From Polyangium mundeleinium (lineage in GTDB: Bacteria; Myxococcota_A; Polyangia; Polyangiales; Polyangiaceae): a DNA stretch of 64,000 nucleotides. This document shows positions 39,983-49,083 of this stretch, one piece after another. The stretch spans positions 10,882,501-10,946,500 of the forward strand of contig NZ_JAQNDO010000001.1 of the NCBI RefSeq assembly GCF_028369105.1, read 5' to 3'. The position numbers and the translations under genes are program-made. Under the pieces are notes generated by a model. The model made no database searches and had not been told where the DNA came from. It saw only the letters and a list, made by a program, of their open reading frames with translations. How positions within the stretch are numbered: the stretch's first letter is position 1; every line of letters begins with the position of its first letter.

Positions 39983-41986
39983 TTACTGGAGGAAGCCAGC
40001 CGCGCAGCCGTTCGCCACGAGCCGCGCCCAGTCGCCGGTGCCCTGCATCCCCGGGTGCCCCGTGCCGTTCGAGTAAACGACCTTGAAGTCGGGACGGTAC
40101 GCATGCGCGATCTCGCCGTCGGCGTACGTGCCGTCGACGATCCCGGCGCCCTGCAGGATGAGGTAATCGCGGTAGGTGGAGGCATACGCCGAGACGCCGC
40201 TGTGCAGGAACGTCGTGCCATTGCCCGAATAACTCGACGAGGTGTAGAGGTTTTCCCCGGTCGGCGACACCACGGGCGAATACGCCGCGGTCATGATCTT
40301 GCCCGCGAGCGAGATGTTGCTCGTGTACGTCGAGAAAACGCCGAGGACGACATTGCCGCCCGCGTCCACGAAATCGCCGAGGTTGTTGCCGAACGTGGTC
40401 GCGTTGGCGTACCCCTCGTTGACCCAGGTGTGCACGCAGTCATAGGTGTTCAAGGTCGCGAGCGAGGGCGTGGACATGCGGGGATCGACATACGTCACCG
40501 TGCCGCCGGTGATCGCCGCAATGGCGGTGCGATACGAAGCGGCGTCGGCGATCGACGGGGCATACGCGATCCGGATGCGCGCGCAGGTGCTCGGGGTGCC
40601 CTTGCACCGGAAATACGGCTCGACCTTGCAGATCGCCGAGCAACCGTCGCCGCCCATGGCGTCCCCGTCGTCGCATTTCTCGCCGGGCAAGAGGAGCCCG
40701 TCGCCGCAGAGGGGCGTGCACACGCTCGGCATACCCGTGCAGGTGTAGCCGCCCTCGACCTGGCAGGTCGCCGAGCAACCGTCGCCCGATGTCGTGCCCG
40801 CGTCGTCGCACGGCTCGCCCGCGACCACGAGGCCGTCGCCGCAGACCGACGTGCACGTCTTGCCATTGCCGGTGAAACCCTGATTGCAAGCGCAGGAGAA
40901 CGAGCCGGGCTGGTTCGTGCACGCCGCGTTCGGATCACAATCGTCCGTGTTGGCGGCACACTCGTTCACATCCGTGCACTGGACACCATTGCCCGTGTAT
41001 CCCATGTTGCACGTGCAGGAGAACGAGCCGGGCTGGTTCGTACACGCCGCATTCGCGTGGCAGTTGTCTGTATTCAGCGCGCACTCGTCCACGTCCATGC
41101 ACTGGATGCCGTCGCCGGTGTATCCCATGTTGCACGCGCAGGAGAACGTGCCGGGCAGGTTCGTGCACGCCGCATTCGCGTGGCAGTTGTCCGTATTCAG
41201 CGCGCACTCGTCCACGTCCATGCACAGGACGCCGTCGCCCGCGTAGCCCATGTTGCACGTGCAGGCGAACGAGCCGGGCGTGTTGGTGCAGGACGCGTTC
41301 GCGTCGCAGTTATCGGTATTCAGCGCGCACTCGTCCACTTCCATGCACGTGACGCCGTCGCCCGCATATCCCATGTTGCAGGCGCAGGCGAACGAACCCG
41401 GCGTGTTGGTGCAGCTCGCATTCGCGTCGCAGTTGTCCGTATTCAGCGCGCACTCGTCCACGTCCGTGCACACCGTCGGCTCCCCCGCGCACTCCCAGCC
41501 GGATTCGAACGTGCACGCCGCCGAGCAGCCGTCTGCATCGGCCTTATTGCCGTCGTCGCACGCCTCCATGCCGGCGATCAGCCCGTCGCCACAGCCCGTC
41601 GTGCACGTGCTCGGCTCCCCGGCGCAGCTCCATCCTTCTTCGATGGCGCACGCCGCCGAGCAGCCGTCCGCATCGGCCGTATTGCCGTCGTCACACCCCT
41701 CGCTGCCCTCGACCGAGCCGTCGCCACAGACGGCGCTACTGCCGCCCGTGCCGCCTTGACCGCCCACCCCACCCTGGCCGCCTTGGCCGCCCTGGCCTGC
41801 GTCACCGCCTTGGCCCGCGTCGCCGCCCTGGCCGCCTTGACCGCCCGCCCCGCCCTGGCCCGCGCTACCGCCCTGGCCCGCCCCCCCCGTCGTGGGGATC
41901 GATGGGTCATCGCTGCAGCCCGCGGCTGCCACCAATATCGCCCCGAGGAGCAAGATCCCGCTGATCGCCCGAATCCCACCACGCAT
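39983..41986 (-). CDS. EGF-like/DUF4215 cysteine-rich lipoprotein
   Basis: The 667-aa lipoprotein (lipobox AAGC) has a GQGG-rich spacer (~residues 35-82) and then two DUF4215-type repeats (CGDGSVEGSEGCDDGN...DGCSAAC). Five calcium-binding EGF-like repeats of 41 residues follow (DVDECALNTDNC...GSFACACNMGYAGDG). Two more DUF4215 repeats lead to a C-terminal domain of ~200 residues with IRIAYAPSIADAASYRTAI and GGNVVLGVFSTYTSNISLAG. It is a surface or matrix protein, with adhesion a likely role. The EGF repeats have the Asp-x-Asp-Glu pattern for Ca2+ binding. Confidence 0.85.
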   Translation of the reverse strand: MRGGIRAISGILLLGAILVAAAGCSDDPSIPTTGGAGQGGSAGQGGAGGQGGQGGDAGQGGDAGQGGQGGQGGVGGQGGTGGSSAVCGDGSVEGSEGCDDGNTADADGCSAACAIEEGWSCAGEPSTCTTGCGDGLIAGMEACDDGNKADADGCSAACTFESGWECAGEPTVCTDVDECALNTDNCDANASCTNTPGSFACACNMGYAGDGVTCMEVDECALNTDNCDANASCTNTPGSFACTCNMGYAGDGVLCMDVDECALNTDNCHANAACTNLPGTFSCACNMGYTGDGIQCMDVDECALNTDNCHANAACTNQPGSFSCTCNMGYTGNGVQCTDVNECAANTDDCDPNAACTNQPGSFSCACNQGFTGNGKTCTSVCGDGLVVAGEPCDDAGTTSGDGCSATCQVEGGYTCTGMPSVCTPLCGDGLLLPGEKCDDGDAMGGDGCSAICKVEPYFRCKGTPSTCARIRIAYAPSIADAASYRTAIAAITGGTVTYVDPRMSTPSLATLNTYDCVHTWVNEGYANATTFGNNLGDFVDAGGNVVLGVFSTYTSNISLAGKIMTAAYSPVVSPTGENLYTSSSYSGNGTTFLHSGVSAYASTYRDYLILQGAGIVDGTYADGEIAHAYRPDFKVVYSNGTGHPGMQGTGDWARLVANGCAAGFLQ
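40860..41480 (-). repeat. Five tandem 123-bp EGF-encoding repeats
   Basis: Five in-frame 123-bp units encode the 41-residue EGF-like modules. Neighbouring units are nearly identical (DECALNTDNC is kept exactly in four of five), which indicates recent duplication or gene conversion. Unit number is therefore likely to vary between strains. Confidence 0.85.
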
Positions 41987-42110
41987 GCTCCGACCTCCTC
42001 ACGGGCTGCCTCGTGCAGCGCGCAAACGTCGGGCATCGGAACCTGGACAGCCCTCGCTTGTCCAGAAATTTTCGTGAAGGATCACGCGAGATTCGGGCTG
42101 CAGCGCTGCG

Positions 42111-42341
42111 TCAAGCTCTTGGCCGTTGCACGAGCCGCGTCGAGAGGAAAATCAAATACAGACCTGCCAGGCCCACGAGCACGTACACGATGCGCGTGAG
42201 CGCCGAGTCCACGCCGAAAAGGGCCGTCACGAGGTTCCACTGGAAGAGGCCCACGAGCGCCCAGTTGAGGGCGCCGACGATCACGAGGATCATCGCCACC
42301 CACGCCAACCCCGACATCCCATCCGTGCGTGTATCTACCAT
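42111..42341 (-). CDS. DUF378 family small membrane protein
   Basis: The 76-aa protein has two transmembrane helices (WVAMILVIVGALNWALVGLF and IVYVLVGLAGLYLIFLS) with the NWALVGLF signature typical of DUF378. Its function is unknown. ATG at 42341 gives the usual family length; an upstream in-frame ATG at 42359 would add six residues. Confidence 0.8.
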   Translation of the reverse strand: MVDTRTDGMSGLAWVAMILVIVGALNWALVGLFQWNLVTALFGVDSALTRIVYVLVGLAGLYLIFLSTRLVQRPRA

Positions 42342-42398
42342 GCGAGGCCGTCGATGCATGGGACGGACCAGCGATCCGCCCAGCCGAGCCGAGCCACG

Positions 42399-43211
42399 TC
42401 AGGCAAGAAAATCGAGCAGCGCCCCGTAGGTCTCGAGCGGCGCCTCCAGCGGGACGAGGTGCCCCACGCCGGGCAGCGTGCGAAGCCGCGCGCCCGGAAT
42501 CCGCCGCGCGAGGAGCTCGCCATTTTCGTGCGGAATCAGCGGATCGGCATCGCCATGCAGGACGAGCGTCGGCGCGCGGACATCGCCGAGGCGATCCCAA
42601 ACGGAGAACCTGCTGATCGCCTGGATTTGCCGCAGGAGCCCGTCGACCTCGGGCGCGCCTTCGAGCGTGGAGGTGATGGCCATGTCGAGCAACTCAGGGT
42701 ACTTCTGCACGAACGCGGGCCCCGTGATGGCGCGATAAAACGAGGCGAGACGCGCCTCGGCCGCCGCGTGATCCCCGCCGCGGGCGAGCGCCGTGAGCTC
42801 GGAGAGGATCGCACCTTCGGGCTTCCGCGCGAGGTCGCCGCCCGCCGAGGTCGCGAGGAGCACGAGGCGCGAGAGCCGCTCGGGGTAACGCACGGCGATC
42901 TCCTGCGCGATCATGCCGCCCATCGAAATGCCGACGAGCCGCGCCTCGGGGATCCCGAGGTGATCGAGGAGCCCCACGGCATCTGCGGCCATGTCCGCGA
43001 TCTCGTAACTCCCGCCGGAGACACGCGAAGAACGGCCGACGTCGCGGTTGTCGAACTGGATCGCGCGGAAGCCACGTCCGGCGAGGGCCCGCGAAATCGG
43101 CGTCCAGTTGTCCCCCCGCGAGCCGAGGCCCATCACGAGCAGCACGGCCGGGCCGCTCTCGCCGAAGGTGTCGTAATGGATGTCGACGTCGCCGAGCCGC
43201 GCGATGCCCAT
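42399..43211 (-). CDS. Alpha/beta-hydrolase
   Basis: The 270-aa hydrolase has the oxyanion-hole strand VLLVMGLGSRGDNW, nucleophile elbow VGISMGGMIAQ (Ser), acid in LVLHGDADPLIP and His in GVGHLVPLEAP. The layout is that of small esterases and of 3-oxoadipate enol-lactonase-like enzymes; the substrate is unknown. No signal peptide is seen. ATG at 43211 begins MGIARLGDVDIHYD; the frame is open upstream into the divergent promoter region. It is divergent from the DUF350 gene. Confidence 0.85.
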   Translation of the reverse strand: MGIARLGDVDIHYDTFGESGPAVLLVMGLGSRGDNWTPISRALAGRGFRAIQFDNRDVGRSSRVSGGSYEIADMAADAVGLLDHLGIPEARLVGISMGGMIAQEIAVRYPERLSRLVLLATSAGGDLARKPEGAILSELTALARGGDHAAAEARLASFYRAITGPAFVQKYPELLDMAITSTLEGAPEVDGLLRQIQAISRFSVWDRLGDVRAPTLVLHGDADPLIPHENGELLARRIPGARLRTLPGVGHLVPLEAPLETYGALLDFLA

Positions 43212-43321
43212 GGTGGCCCGAGGACGTAGCCGCTTCCGCCCGTGACGTCGAGGCTTCCCAGCCGGGCCCATCTTCCCGTACCCTGCCGGCACGGCCCCTC
43301 CGGGCCCTCGGGAGAGCATCG

Positions 43322-43543
43322 ATGCTCGACATTTCGCAGTTGCTCAAGGCCGCCATCGCCACGCTGATCTTCGTCGCGATCGGGCTCGTCGTCTTCGCCG
43401 TGGCGTTCATCATCATCACGAAGGTGACGCCGTTCTCGATCCGCAAGGAGATCGAGGAGGACCAGAACACCGCGCTGGCGATCGTGATCGGCTCGGTGAT
43501 CCTGGGCCTGTCCTGGATCATCGCCGCGGCGATCCACGGCTAG
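43322..43543 (+). CDS. DUF350 family small membrane protein
   Basis: The 73-aa protein is a single DUF350 unit: two TM helices flank a conserved TPFSIRKEIEEDQNTALAIVIG segment, ending in AAAIHG. The family is membrane-bound and of unknown function; most members have two or more units. GGGAGAG lies 6 nt upstream of the ATG. A membrane protein gene follows 31 nt later. Confidence 0.8.
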   Translation: MLDISQLLKAAIATLIFVAIGLVVFAVAFIIITKVTPFSIRKEIEEDQNTALAIVIGSVILGLSWIIAAAIHG

Positions 43544-43574
43544 CAGGAGGAACGGGAGAGGTCCCGAGCGCCTC

Positions 43575-44666
43575 GTGAACGGGCCCTGGATCTGGGGCGC
43601 GCGCGTCGACGTGGCCGTCTTCGGAGGGTCCGCGGCGCTCGCGCTCGTGCTCGCCGCGCTCGCGCCCGCGCTGAGCGACGAGGGCGCACTGCCGCTCTGG
43701 GGGTGGATCACGTTCGTGCTCGCGGTCGACGTCGCGCACGTCCACACGACGTTCTTCCGGACGTACTTCGATCGCGAGGAGCTCCGGAAGCGCCGCGCGC
43801 TCTACATCGCCACGCCGCTCACGTGCTGGGCCGCGGGCGCGTGCCTCCACGCCACGTCCGAGCGGCTCTTCTGGCGCGTGCTCGCATACGTGGCGGTGCT
43901 GCACTTCGTGCGGCAACAAGCGGGCTGGGTGGCGATCTACCGGGCGCGCGCGGGCGAACGTTCGCAGCTCGGACGCGTGCTCGACGACGCCACGATCTAC
44001 GCGTCGACCTGCTTCCCGCTGCTCTACTGGCACGCGCACCTGCCCCGCGCGTTCCGGTGGTTCGTCGAGAACGACTTCGTGACCCTGCCGTGGCTCGCGG
44101 CGCTCGTCGTGCCCGCGGGGATCGTATGGGCCGCGCTGCTCGTCGCGTACGCCGCGCGCGCCGCGTTCGTGGCGTGGCGCGGCGGGCCGCGGAACCCGGG
44201 CAAACACCTCGTCGTGGCGACGACGGCGCTCACGTGGTTCTCCGGGATCGTCGCGACGAATTCGGACTTCCAGTTCACCGTGACGAACGTGCTCGTACAC
44301 GGGATCCCGTACATGGCGCTGCTCTGGGCCTACATGCGGGAGAGGGCGCGGGAAGCGCCCGCGGGGCTCGTCGCGCGGATCGCTACGGGCGGCGTGCTCG
44401 CGTTCGCCGCGGCGGCGCTCGCGCTCGCGTTCGTCGAGGAGGCGCTCTGGGATCGGCTGGTCTGGCACGACAGACCCTCGCTCTTCGGCGGGATGCGCGA
44501 GGCGCCGCTGCTCGGCCCCTCGGCGCGGGCGCTCGTGGTGCCGCTGCTCGCGCTGCCGCAGGCCACGCATTACGTGCTCGACGCGGTGCTCTGGCGCCGC
44601 AAGGACACGGGCCCGGCGCAGGCGCGAGCGCTCGGGTTCCGGGGCGCGCCGGAGCCTGCCGCTTGA
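43575..44666 (+). CDS. Hypothetical polytopic membrane protein
   Basis: The 363-aa protein has about eight hydrophobic segments and a conserved-looking histidine motif in TM regions (VAVDVAHVHTTFFRTYFDRE; FVRQQAGWVAIYRAR; FQFTVTNVLVHGIPYMALLW; LLALPQATHYVLDAVLWRR). I recognise this as a family found in myxobacteria but know no function. The histidines could bind metal or haem. GTG at 43575 is the likely start. It lies between DUF350 and an M1 aminopeptidase on the same strand. Confidence 0.65.
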   Translation: MNGPWIWGARVDVAVFGGSAALALVLAALAPALSDEGALPLWGWITFVLAVDVAHVHTTFFRTYFDREELRKRRALYIATPLTCWAAGACLHATSERLFWRVLAYVAVLHFVRQQAGWVAIYRARAGERSQLGRVLDDATIYASTCFPLLYWHAHLPRAFRWFVENDFVTLPWLAALVVPAGIVWAALLVAYAARAAFVAWRGGPRNPGKHLVVATTALTWFSGIVATNSDFQFTVTNVLVHGIPYMALLWAYMRERAREAPAGLVARIATGGVLAFAAAALALAFVEEALWDRLVWHDRPSLFGGMREAPLLGPSARALVVPLLALPQATHYVLDAVLWRRKDTGPAQARALGFRGAPEPAA

Positions 44667-44698
44667 CCGGGCCACGCCGCGCGGCGAACGTTCGATCG

Positions 44699-47431
44699 AT
44701 GCTTGCTTGGTCGCGCGGAGCGAGGCTCGTTCTGCCCTTCGTCGTGGTCGCCCTCGCGGGCTGCATCCCGAACGTGCCCGTGCTCCGCGTCGATCCGACC
44801 CGCGAGCCCACCGCGGAGGCGCCCAAGGCCCCGGCGCCGCTCGCGAACGGCCGCCTGCCGGACACGGCGCGACCGCTCCGGTACGCGCTCTCGTTGTGGG
44901 TGAATCCGAAGGAGCCGCGCTTCACGGGCGAGGTGACGATCGACGTGGAGATCCCGCGACCGACGTCGCACGTGGTGCTGCACGCGGCGGAGATCGATCT
45001 GCGGCGGGCGCAGGGGCTCGTCCGAGGCGAGCGGCACCCGGCGCGGATCTCGACGCGGCCGAGCACGGGGCACAAGGCGCCGGACGAGCTCGTACTTTCG
45101 TTCGATCGGCCGCTGCCCGCGGGACGCGCGTCGATCGAGATCACCTACGTCGCGCCCTTCGGCGAGGGCACGGCGGGCCTGTTCCGCGTCGAGGACGCGG
45201 GCGCGTCGTACGCCTTCACGCAGCTCGAACCCGTCGACGCGCGGCGGGTCTTCCCGTGCTTCGACGAGCCCGGCTTCAAGGTGCCGTTCGACGTGAAGGT
45301 GACGGTGCCGAAGGGCCAGCTCGCGCTGTCGAACGCGCCGGAGACCGGCCGAACGGCCTCGCCGGACGCCGCGCACGAGACGTTCACGTTCGCCACGACG
45401 GAGCCGCTCCCGACGTACCTCGTCGCGCTCGCGGTAGGGCCGTTCGAGATCCGCGAGGCGAAGACGACCGTTGGGGGTCCAAAGGATCCGATCAAGCTGC
45501 GGATCGTCACGACGCGCGGCAAGTCGAAGCTCGGCGAGCTCGTGCTCGACACGGCGGCGCGTGAGCTCGCCGTGCTCGCGGGCTTCTTCGGTCGGGAGTA
45601 TCCGTACAAGAAGCTCGATCTCGTGGCCGTGCCGGACCTCATGGCCGCGGCGATGGAGCACCCGGGGCTCGTGACGTTCCGCGAGGATCTGGCGCTGCTC
45701 GATCCGGACGTGGCCTCGGCGCAAGGGAAGCAGGAGATGGCGTCGATCGTGGCGCACGAGCTTGCGCACCAGTGGTTCGGCAACCTCGTGGGGCCGCCGT
45801 GGTGGGACGATCTCTGGCTCAACGAGGGCCTCGCGACGTGGATGACGGCGAAGGTCGTGGACACGATCACGAAGGACACAGGCGCCGCCGCGTTCGGCGT
45901 TCGCGACAAACACCTCGCGATGAAGCTCGACGAGCTGCCCTCGTCGCGGGCCGTGCGCGCGCCCGTGGTGAGCACAGAGGACGCCGAGGAGATCTTCGAC
46001 GCGATCACCTACGAGAAGGGCGCGAGCCTCGTCCGGATGCTCGAAGGCTGGCTCGGAGAAGACGTGATGCGGAAGGGCCTCGCGGCGCACACGTCCGCGC
46101 ACGCGCACGGCACGGCCTCGACGGACGTCCTGCTCGCGGCGCTCGCCGATGCGTCGGGCAAGGACGTCGCGGCCGTGGCGCGCCCGTTCCTCGAACGCAC
46201 GGGCGTGCCCTTCGTGCGTGCCGAGCTCGCCTGCGATGCAGACAAACCGCCCCGCGTCTCGCTCGCGCTCACGTCGCCGGCCTCGCGGGCGGGCGCAGGT
46301 GGCGAGCAGGCGCAGGCGTTCGTCGTGCCCGCGTGCGTCGCGTACGAGGGCGGGACGGCGCCCGTGTGCGGGCTGCTCTCCGATCGCCTGGTGCTGGAGC
46401 TCCCGCGGCGTGGCTGCCCGGCGTGGATTCATCCGAACGCGGACGAACGCGGCTACTACCGGTTCACGCTGCCGCGCGCCTCGTGGGACGCGCTCGTGAA
46501 GGTCGCGAAGAAGCTCTCGCCGACGGAACGCGTGGGCCTCGTGGCGAACGCACTCGCGCTCGTGCGCAGCGGGGAGCTCGGTGCGGATGCGCTGCTCGAG
46601 CTTCTCTCGTCGCTCCGTGGCGAGCGGAACCCCGCGGTGCTCGCCGAGATGACGGAGAGCCTGCGCTGGATCCGCGTGGTGCTGCCGGACTCGGGGGCTC
46701 GCGAGGCGCTCGGGCGTTTCGTCGGCGCGCTGTTCCTGCCACTCGGCAAGGAGCTCGGGTGGGCGACGCGCAAGCAGGACGACGACGCGACGCGCCTCGC
46801 GCGTGTGGCCGTGCTCGAAGCGCTCGGCGTGCTCGCGGAGGACCCGTGGACGCTGCGGCAAGCGGCCTCGCGCGCGACGGCGTACCTCGACGATCCACGC
46901 GCGATCGACGCGGACACGACGGCCGTCGCGTTGCTCGTGGCCGCACGGACCGGGGGCGACGAGCGGCTGCAAGCGCTGCGGGACGCGGTGCGCCTGGCGG
47001 CGACGCCGGAGGAGCGGGTCATCGCGGCGCGGGCGATCGGGAGGATCGGCGATCCAGCGGAGCTCGGTCGGGGCCTCGACATCGCGCGGGCCGGAGAGCT
47101 CCGGGCGCACGAGTTTGCCCGTGCGTTCCATGAATCGGCGCGCGCGCCGGAGACGTTGTCCACGTCGCTCGGGTGGATCCGCGCGCGCGGCCCCGATCTC
47201 GCCCCGCGGTTCGGCGGAGGGCTCTTGCTCGAACTCTCGAGCGCCGTGGGCGAGGCGTGTGATCCGGTGACGCGAGACGACGCGCTGAAGGTCTTCAAGG
47301 CGATCTTCGAGACGGCTTCCGTGAACCCGCGGAAGCTCCAGGCGCTCGAAGAGCAGGCGAATCAGTGTATTGCCGTGCGGGAGCGCGAGACGCCGCGGCT
47401 GCGCAAGAAGCTCGGGCTCGGGCCCCGGTGA
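44699..47431 (+). CDS. M1-family aminopeptidase lipoprotein
   Basis: The 910-aa protein has lipobox LAGC (~residue 22), then an M1 metallopeptidase N-terminal beta domain. The zinc site HELAH (353-357) and Glu376 (LWLNEGLATW) fit the HExxHx18E pattern. The substrate-binding exopeptidase motif GxMEN is altered to AAMEHPG (Met319-Glu320-His321), so the N-terminal amine-binding Glu is kept but Asn is replaced. A helical ERAP1-like C-terminal domain (~residues 560-900) follows. It is anchored outside the cytoplasm. ATG at 44699 lies 32 nt after the previous stop, consistent with one operon. Confidence 0.9.
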   Translation: MLAWSRGARLVLPFVVVALAGCIPNVPVLRVDPTREPTAEAPKAPAPLANGRLPDTARPLRYALSLWVNPKEPRFTGEVTIDVEIPRPTSHVVLHAAEIDLRRAQGLVRGERHPARISTRPSTGHKAPDELVLSFDRPLPAGRASIEITYVAPFGEGTAGLFRVEDAGASYAFTQLEPVDARRVFPCFDEPGFKVPFDVKVTVPKGQLALSNAPETGRTASPDAAHETFTFATTEPLPTYLVALAVGPFEIREAKTTVGGPKDPIKLRIVTTRGKSKLGELVLDTAARELAVLAGFFGREYPYKKLDLVAVPDLMAAAMEHPGLVTFREDLALLDPDVASAQGKQEMASIVAHELAHQWFGNLVGPPWWDDLWLNEGLATWMTAKVVDTITKDTGAAAFGVRDKHLAMKLDELPSSRAVRAPVVSTEDAEEIFDAITYEKGASLVRMLEGWLGEDVMRKGLAAHTSAHAHGTASTDVLLAALADASGKDVAAVARPFLERTGVPFVRAELACDADKPPRVSLALTSPASRAGAGGEQAQAFVVPACVAYEGGTAPVCGLLSDRLVLELPRRGCPAWIHPNADERGYYRFTLPRASWDALVKVAKKLSPTERVGLVANALALVRSGELGADALLELLSSLRGERNPAVLAEMTESLRWIRVVLPDSGAREALGRFVGALFLPLGKELGWATRKQDDDATRLARVAVLEALGVLAEDPWTLRQAASRATAYLDDPRAIDADTTAVALLVAARTGGDERLQALRDAVRLAATPEERVIAARAIGRIGDPAELGRGLDIARAGELRAHEFARAFHESARAPETLSTSLGWIRARGPDLAPRFGGGLLLELSSAVGEACDPVTRDDALKVFKAIFETASVNPRKLQALEEQANQCIAVRERETPRLRKKLGLGPR

Positions 47432-47434
47432 GCG

Positions 47435-47872
47435 CTACACGCGCCCCGGACGCGAACGAACGCCGACCCAGTACGCCCAGGCGATGAAAACGAGCTGAAA
47501 CGGGAGCCGCGCCCATAACGCCCATGCGGGCACGGGGTCGTCGCCGACCTGGATCTCGTGGATCGCCATGTTGATGTTCGCGGGGAACACCGCGACGTAA
47601 AGCGCGATGAGTCCGATGCCCGCCGCGCGCCGGAGCCGCGGGACGAGCAGGCCCACGCCGCCCGCGATCTCGGCGACTCCGCTCACGTACACGAGCGCGA
47701 GCGGCGCGGGCAGGGCCGCGGGGACGATTTGCACGAACGGCGCGGGGGACACGAAATGCAGGATGCCCACGCCCGTCATGGCCAGGGCGAGCACGACGCG
47801 GAGAACGACCTTCACGCGGCTCTCCGGCGGCGCGGGCGCGGCGGGTTCGGCGGGGCGATCGGCGGGAGCCAT
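47435..47872 (-). CDS. DoxX-like membrane protein
   Basis: The 145-aa protein has four TM helices with the DoxX-family pattern LALAMTGVGILHFVSP, LVYVSGVAEIAGGVGLLVP and the end segment LPFQLVFIAWAYWVG. Members associate with redox or oxidative-stress systems. ATG at 47872 is chosen because GAGGG lies 4 nt upstream. The ferritin-like lipoprotein gene ends 32 nt upstream on the same strand, so the two are probably co-transcribed. Confidence 0.8.
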   Translation of the reverse strand: MAPADRPAEPAAPAPPESRVKVVLRVVLALAMTGVGILHFVSPAPFVQIVPAALPAPLALVYVSGVAEIAGGVGLLVPRLRRAAGIGLIALYVAVFPANINMAIHEIQVGDDPVPAWALWARLPFQLVFIAWAYWVGVRSRPGRV

Positions 47873-47904
47873 TCGCCCTCTTTTCGAGCGATCGGCGCGC
47901 TCCG

Positions 47905-49083
47905 TCAAGCCTCCGCGCGAATCTCACCGCCCCCGAGCCGCTCCAGGAAGAGACGCGCCGCGGGCAAAACGATCTCGACCGTCGCGCGCCGAGCGGCCTC
48001 CTTCGCTTCGGCCTCGCCGAGCCGTCCGTGTGCCGCGAGGCGCGGATCGCTGGGCGTTCGCTCCCCGGCCGCGCCTTGTCCGAGCGCCGCGAAGACCTCG
48101 ACGACGGCCGCGCGCACGGCCTCGCCGCCCACGCGAACGGCCCAGGCCACCGTGCGCCACGCGAGCTCGGCGTGACGCGCCTCGTCCTCGACGATGAGCC
48201 TGAGGACCGCGTGCACGGCCGGATCCGTGGCGGACGCGAGCTGCTCGGCGCCGACGGCCGCGGCGATTGTCTCTCCAATACAACCTTCCCGCGCGGCGCG
48301 GGCGGCGACCGAGGCGAGATCGGCGCTGATTTCGATACGCCCCTCGAAGGGAAAGGGCCCCGGGGCCGTAACCTCGCTCGCGTAATTCGAGGCGAGCGCA
48401 AAACACAGCTCCGCATGGCGCACCTCGTCCTGCGCGGCCTGATGCGCCCGCGCCACGAGGTCCGCCGGGGCGCCCACGGCGAGCAGTTCCAGGGCAAACC
48501 GCCCGAACGAGGCCACGGAGGCGTGCTCGAAGAGCCCGTCCCGCGTCCACGCAGCCGCGAGCAGCGCGCGCTCGTCGGCGGAGAGATCGTCGATGTTCGG
48601 AGCCATCGCCTCCGGGCTGCGAGCGCCGGAAGCGAAGGCGCCGCGGACGGGTGCGGCTGTGCGGGGAACCTCATTCACGAGGAAGGGACGACCGCCGAGG
48701 CACCGGGGCTGGAACACCGTATCGTAGCAACACTGGCCATTCTCGAATGTGCCATCCGATTTCATGGTGTACATGCCGAAGGAATCATCAAGGGTGGCCT
48801 TGGCCTCGGCCTGCGAAGGACACATCACGGGGGCGGCTCCACCCGCGCCGCCAGCGCCGCCAGCGCCTCCGCTTCCGCCAGCGCCTCCGCTTCCGCCGGT
48901 TCCCTGGGATGCCTCGGGCCAAGCAAAACACGCCCGCTTCTCGGCCGGCTGTCCGCAAGGACCGCCGCTGGATTCTTGGACGACGCAGCCCGAGAGCACG
49001 CCCACCGTGGCGGGGAGCGCGGCGGCGACGAGCGCGACCAGCCGGCGCGCGAGGTTCCGGCGGAAGTCCTGCGGAGCATTCAT
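47905..49083 (-). CDS. Exported ferritin-like di-iron lipoprotein
   Basis: The 392-aa protein has lipobox LSGC (~residue 33) and a Gly/Ser/Ala-repeat spacer (GGSGGAGG-type). A four-helix ferritin-like domain (~residues 165-350) follows, with di-iron ligand patterns FEHASVASF, AAQDEVRHAEL, REGCIGETIAA and IVEDEARHAELAW. Two E-x2-H pairs are intact, so iron binding is expected. Relatives are annotated as ferritin-like or rubrerythrin-like oxidases. A location outside the inner membrane is unusual for that fold. A DoxX gene follows it. Confidence 0.8.
   Translation of the reverse strand: MNAPQDFRRNLARRLVALVAAALPATVGVLSGCVVQESSGGPCGQPAEKRACFAWPEASQGTGGSGGAGGSGGAGGAGGAGGAAPVMCPSQAEAKATLDDSFGMYTMKSDGTFENGQCCYDTVFQPRCLGGRPFLVNEVPRTAAPVRGAFASGARSPEAMAPNIDDLSADERALLAAAWTRDGLFEHASVASFGRFALELLAVGAPADLVARAHQAAQDEVRHAELCFALASNYASEVTAPGPFPFEGRIEISADLASVAARAAREGCIGETIAAAVGAEQLASATDPAVHAVLRLIVEDEARHAELAWRTVAWAVRVGGEAVRAAVVEVFAALGQGAAGERTPSDPRLAAHGRLGEAEAKEAARRATVEIVLPAARLFLERLGGGEIRAEA

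Noticed and set aside
40860-41480. CRISPR-like regular repeats
   Set aside because: The 123-bp units are contiguous, keep a reading frame and encode EGF modules, with no spacers and no cas genes.
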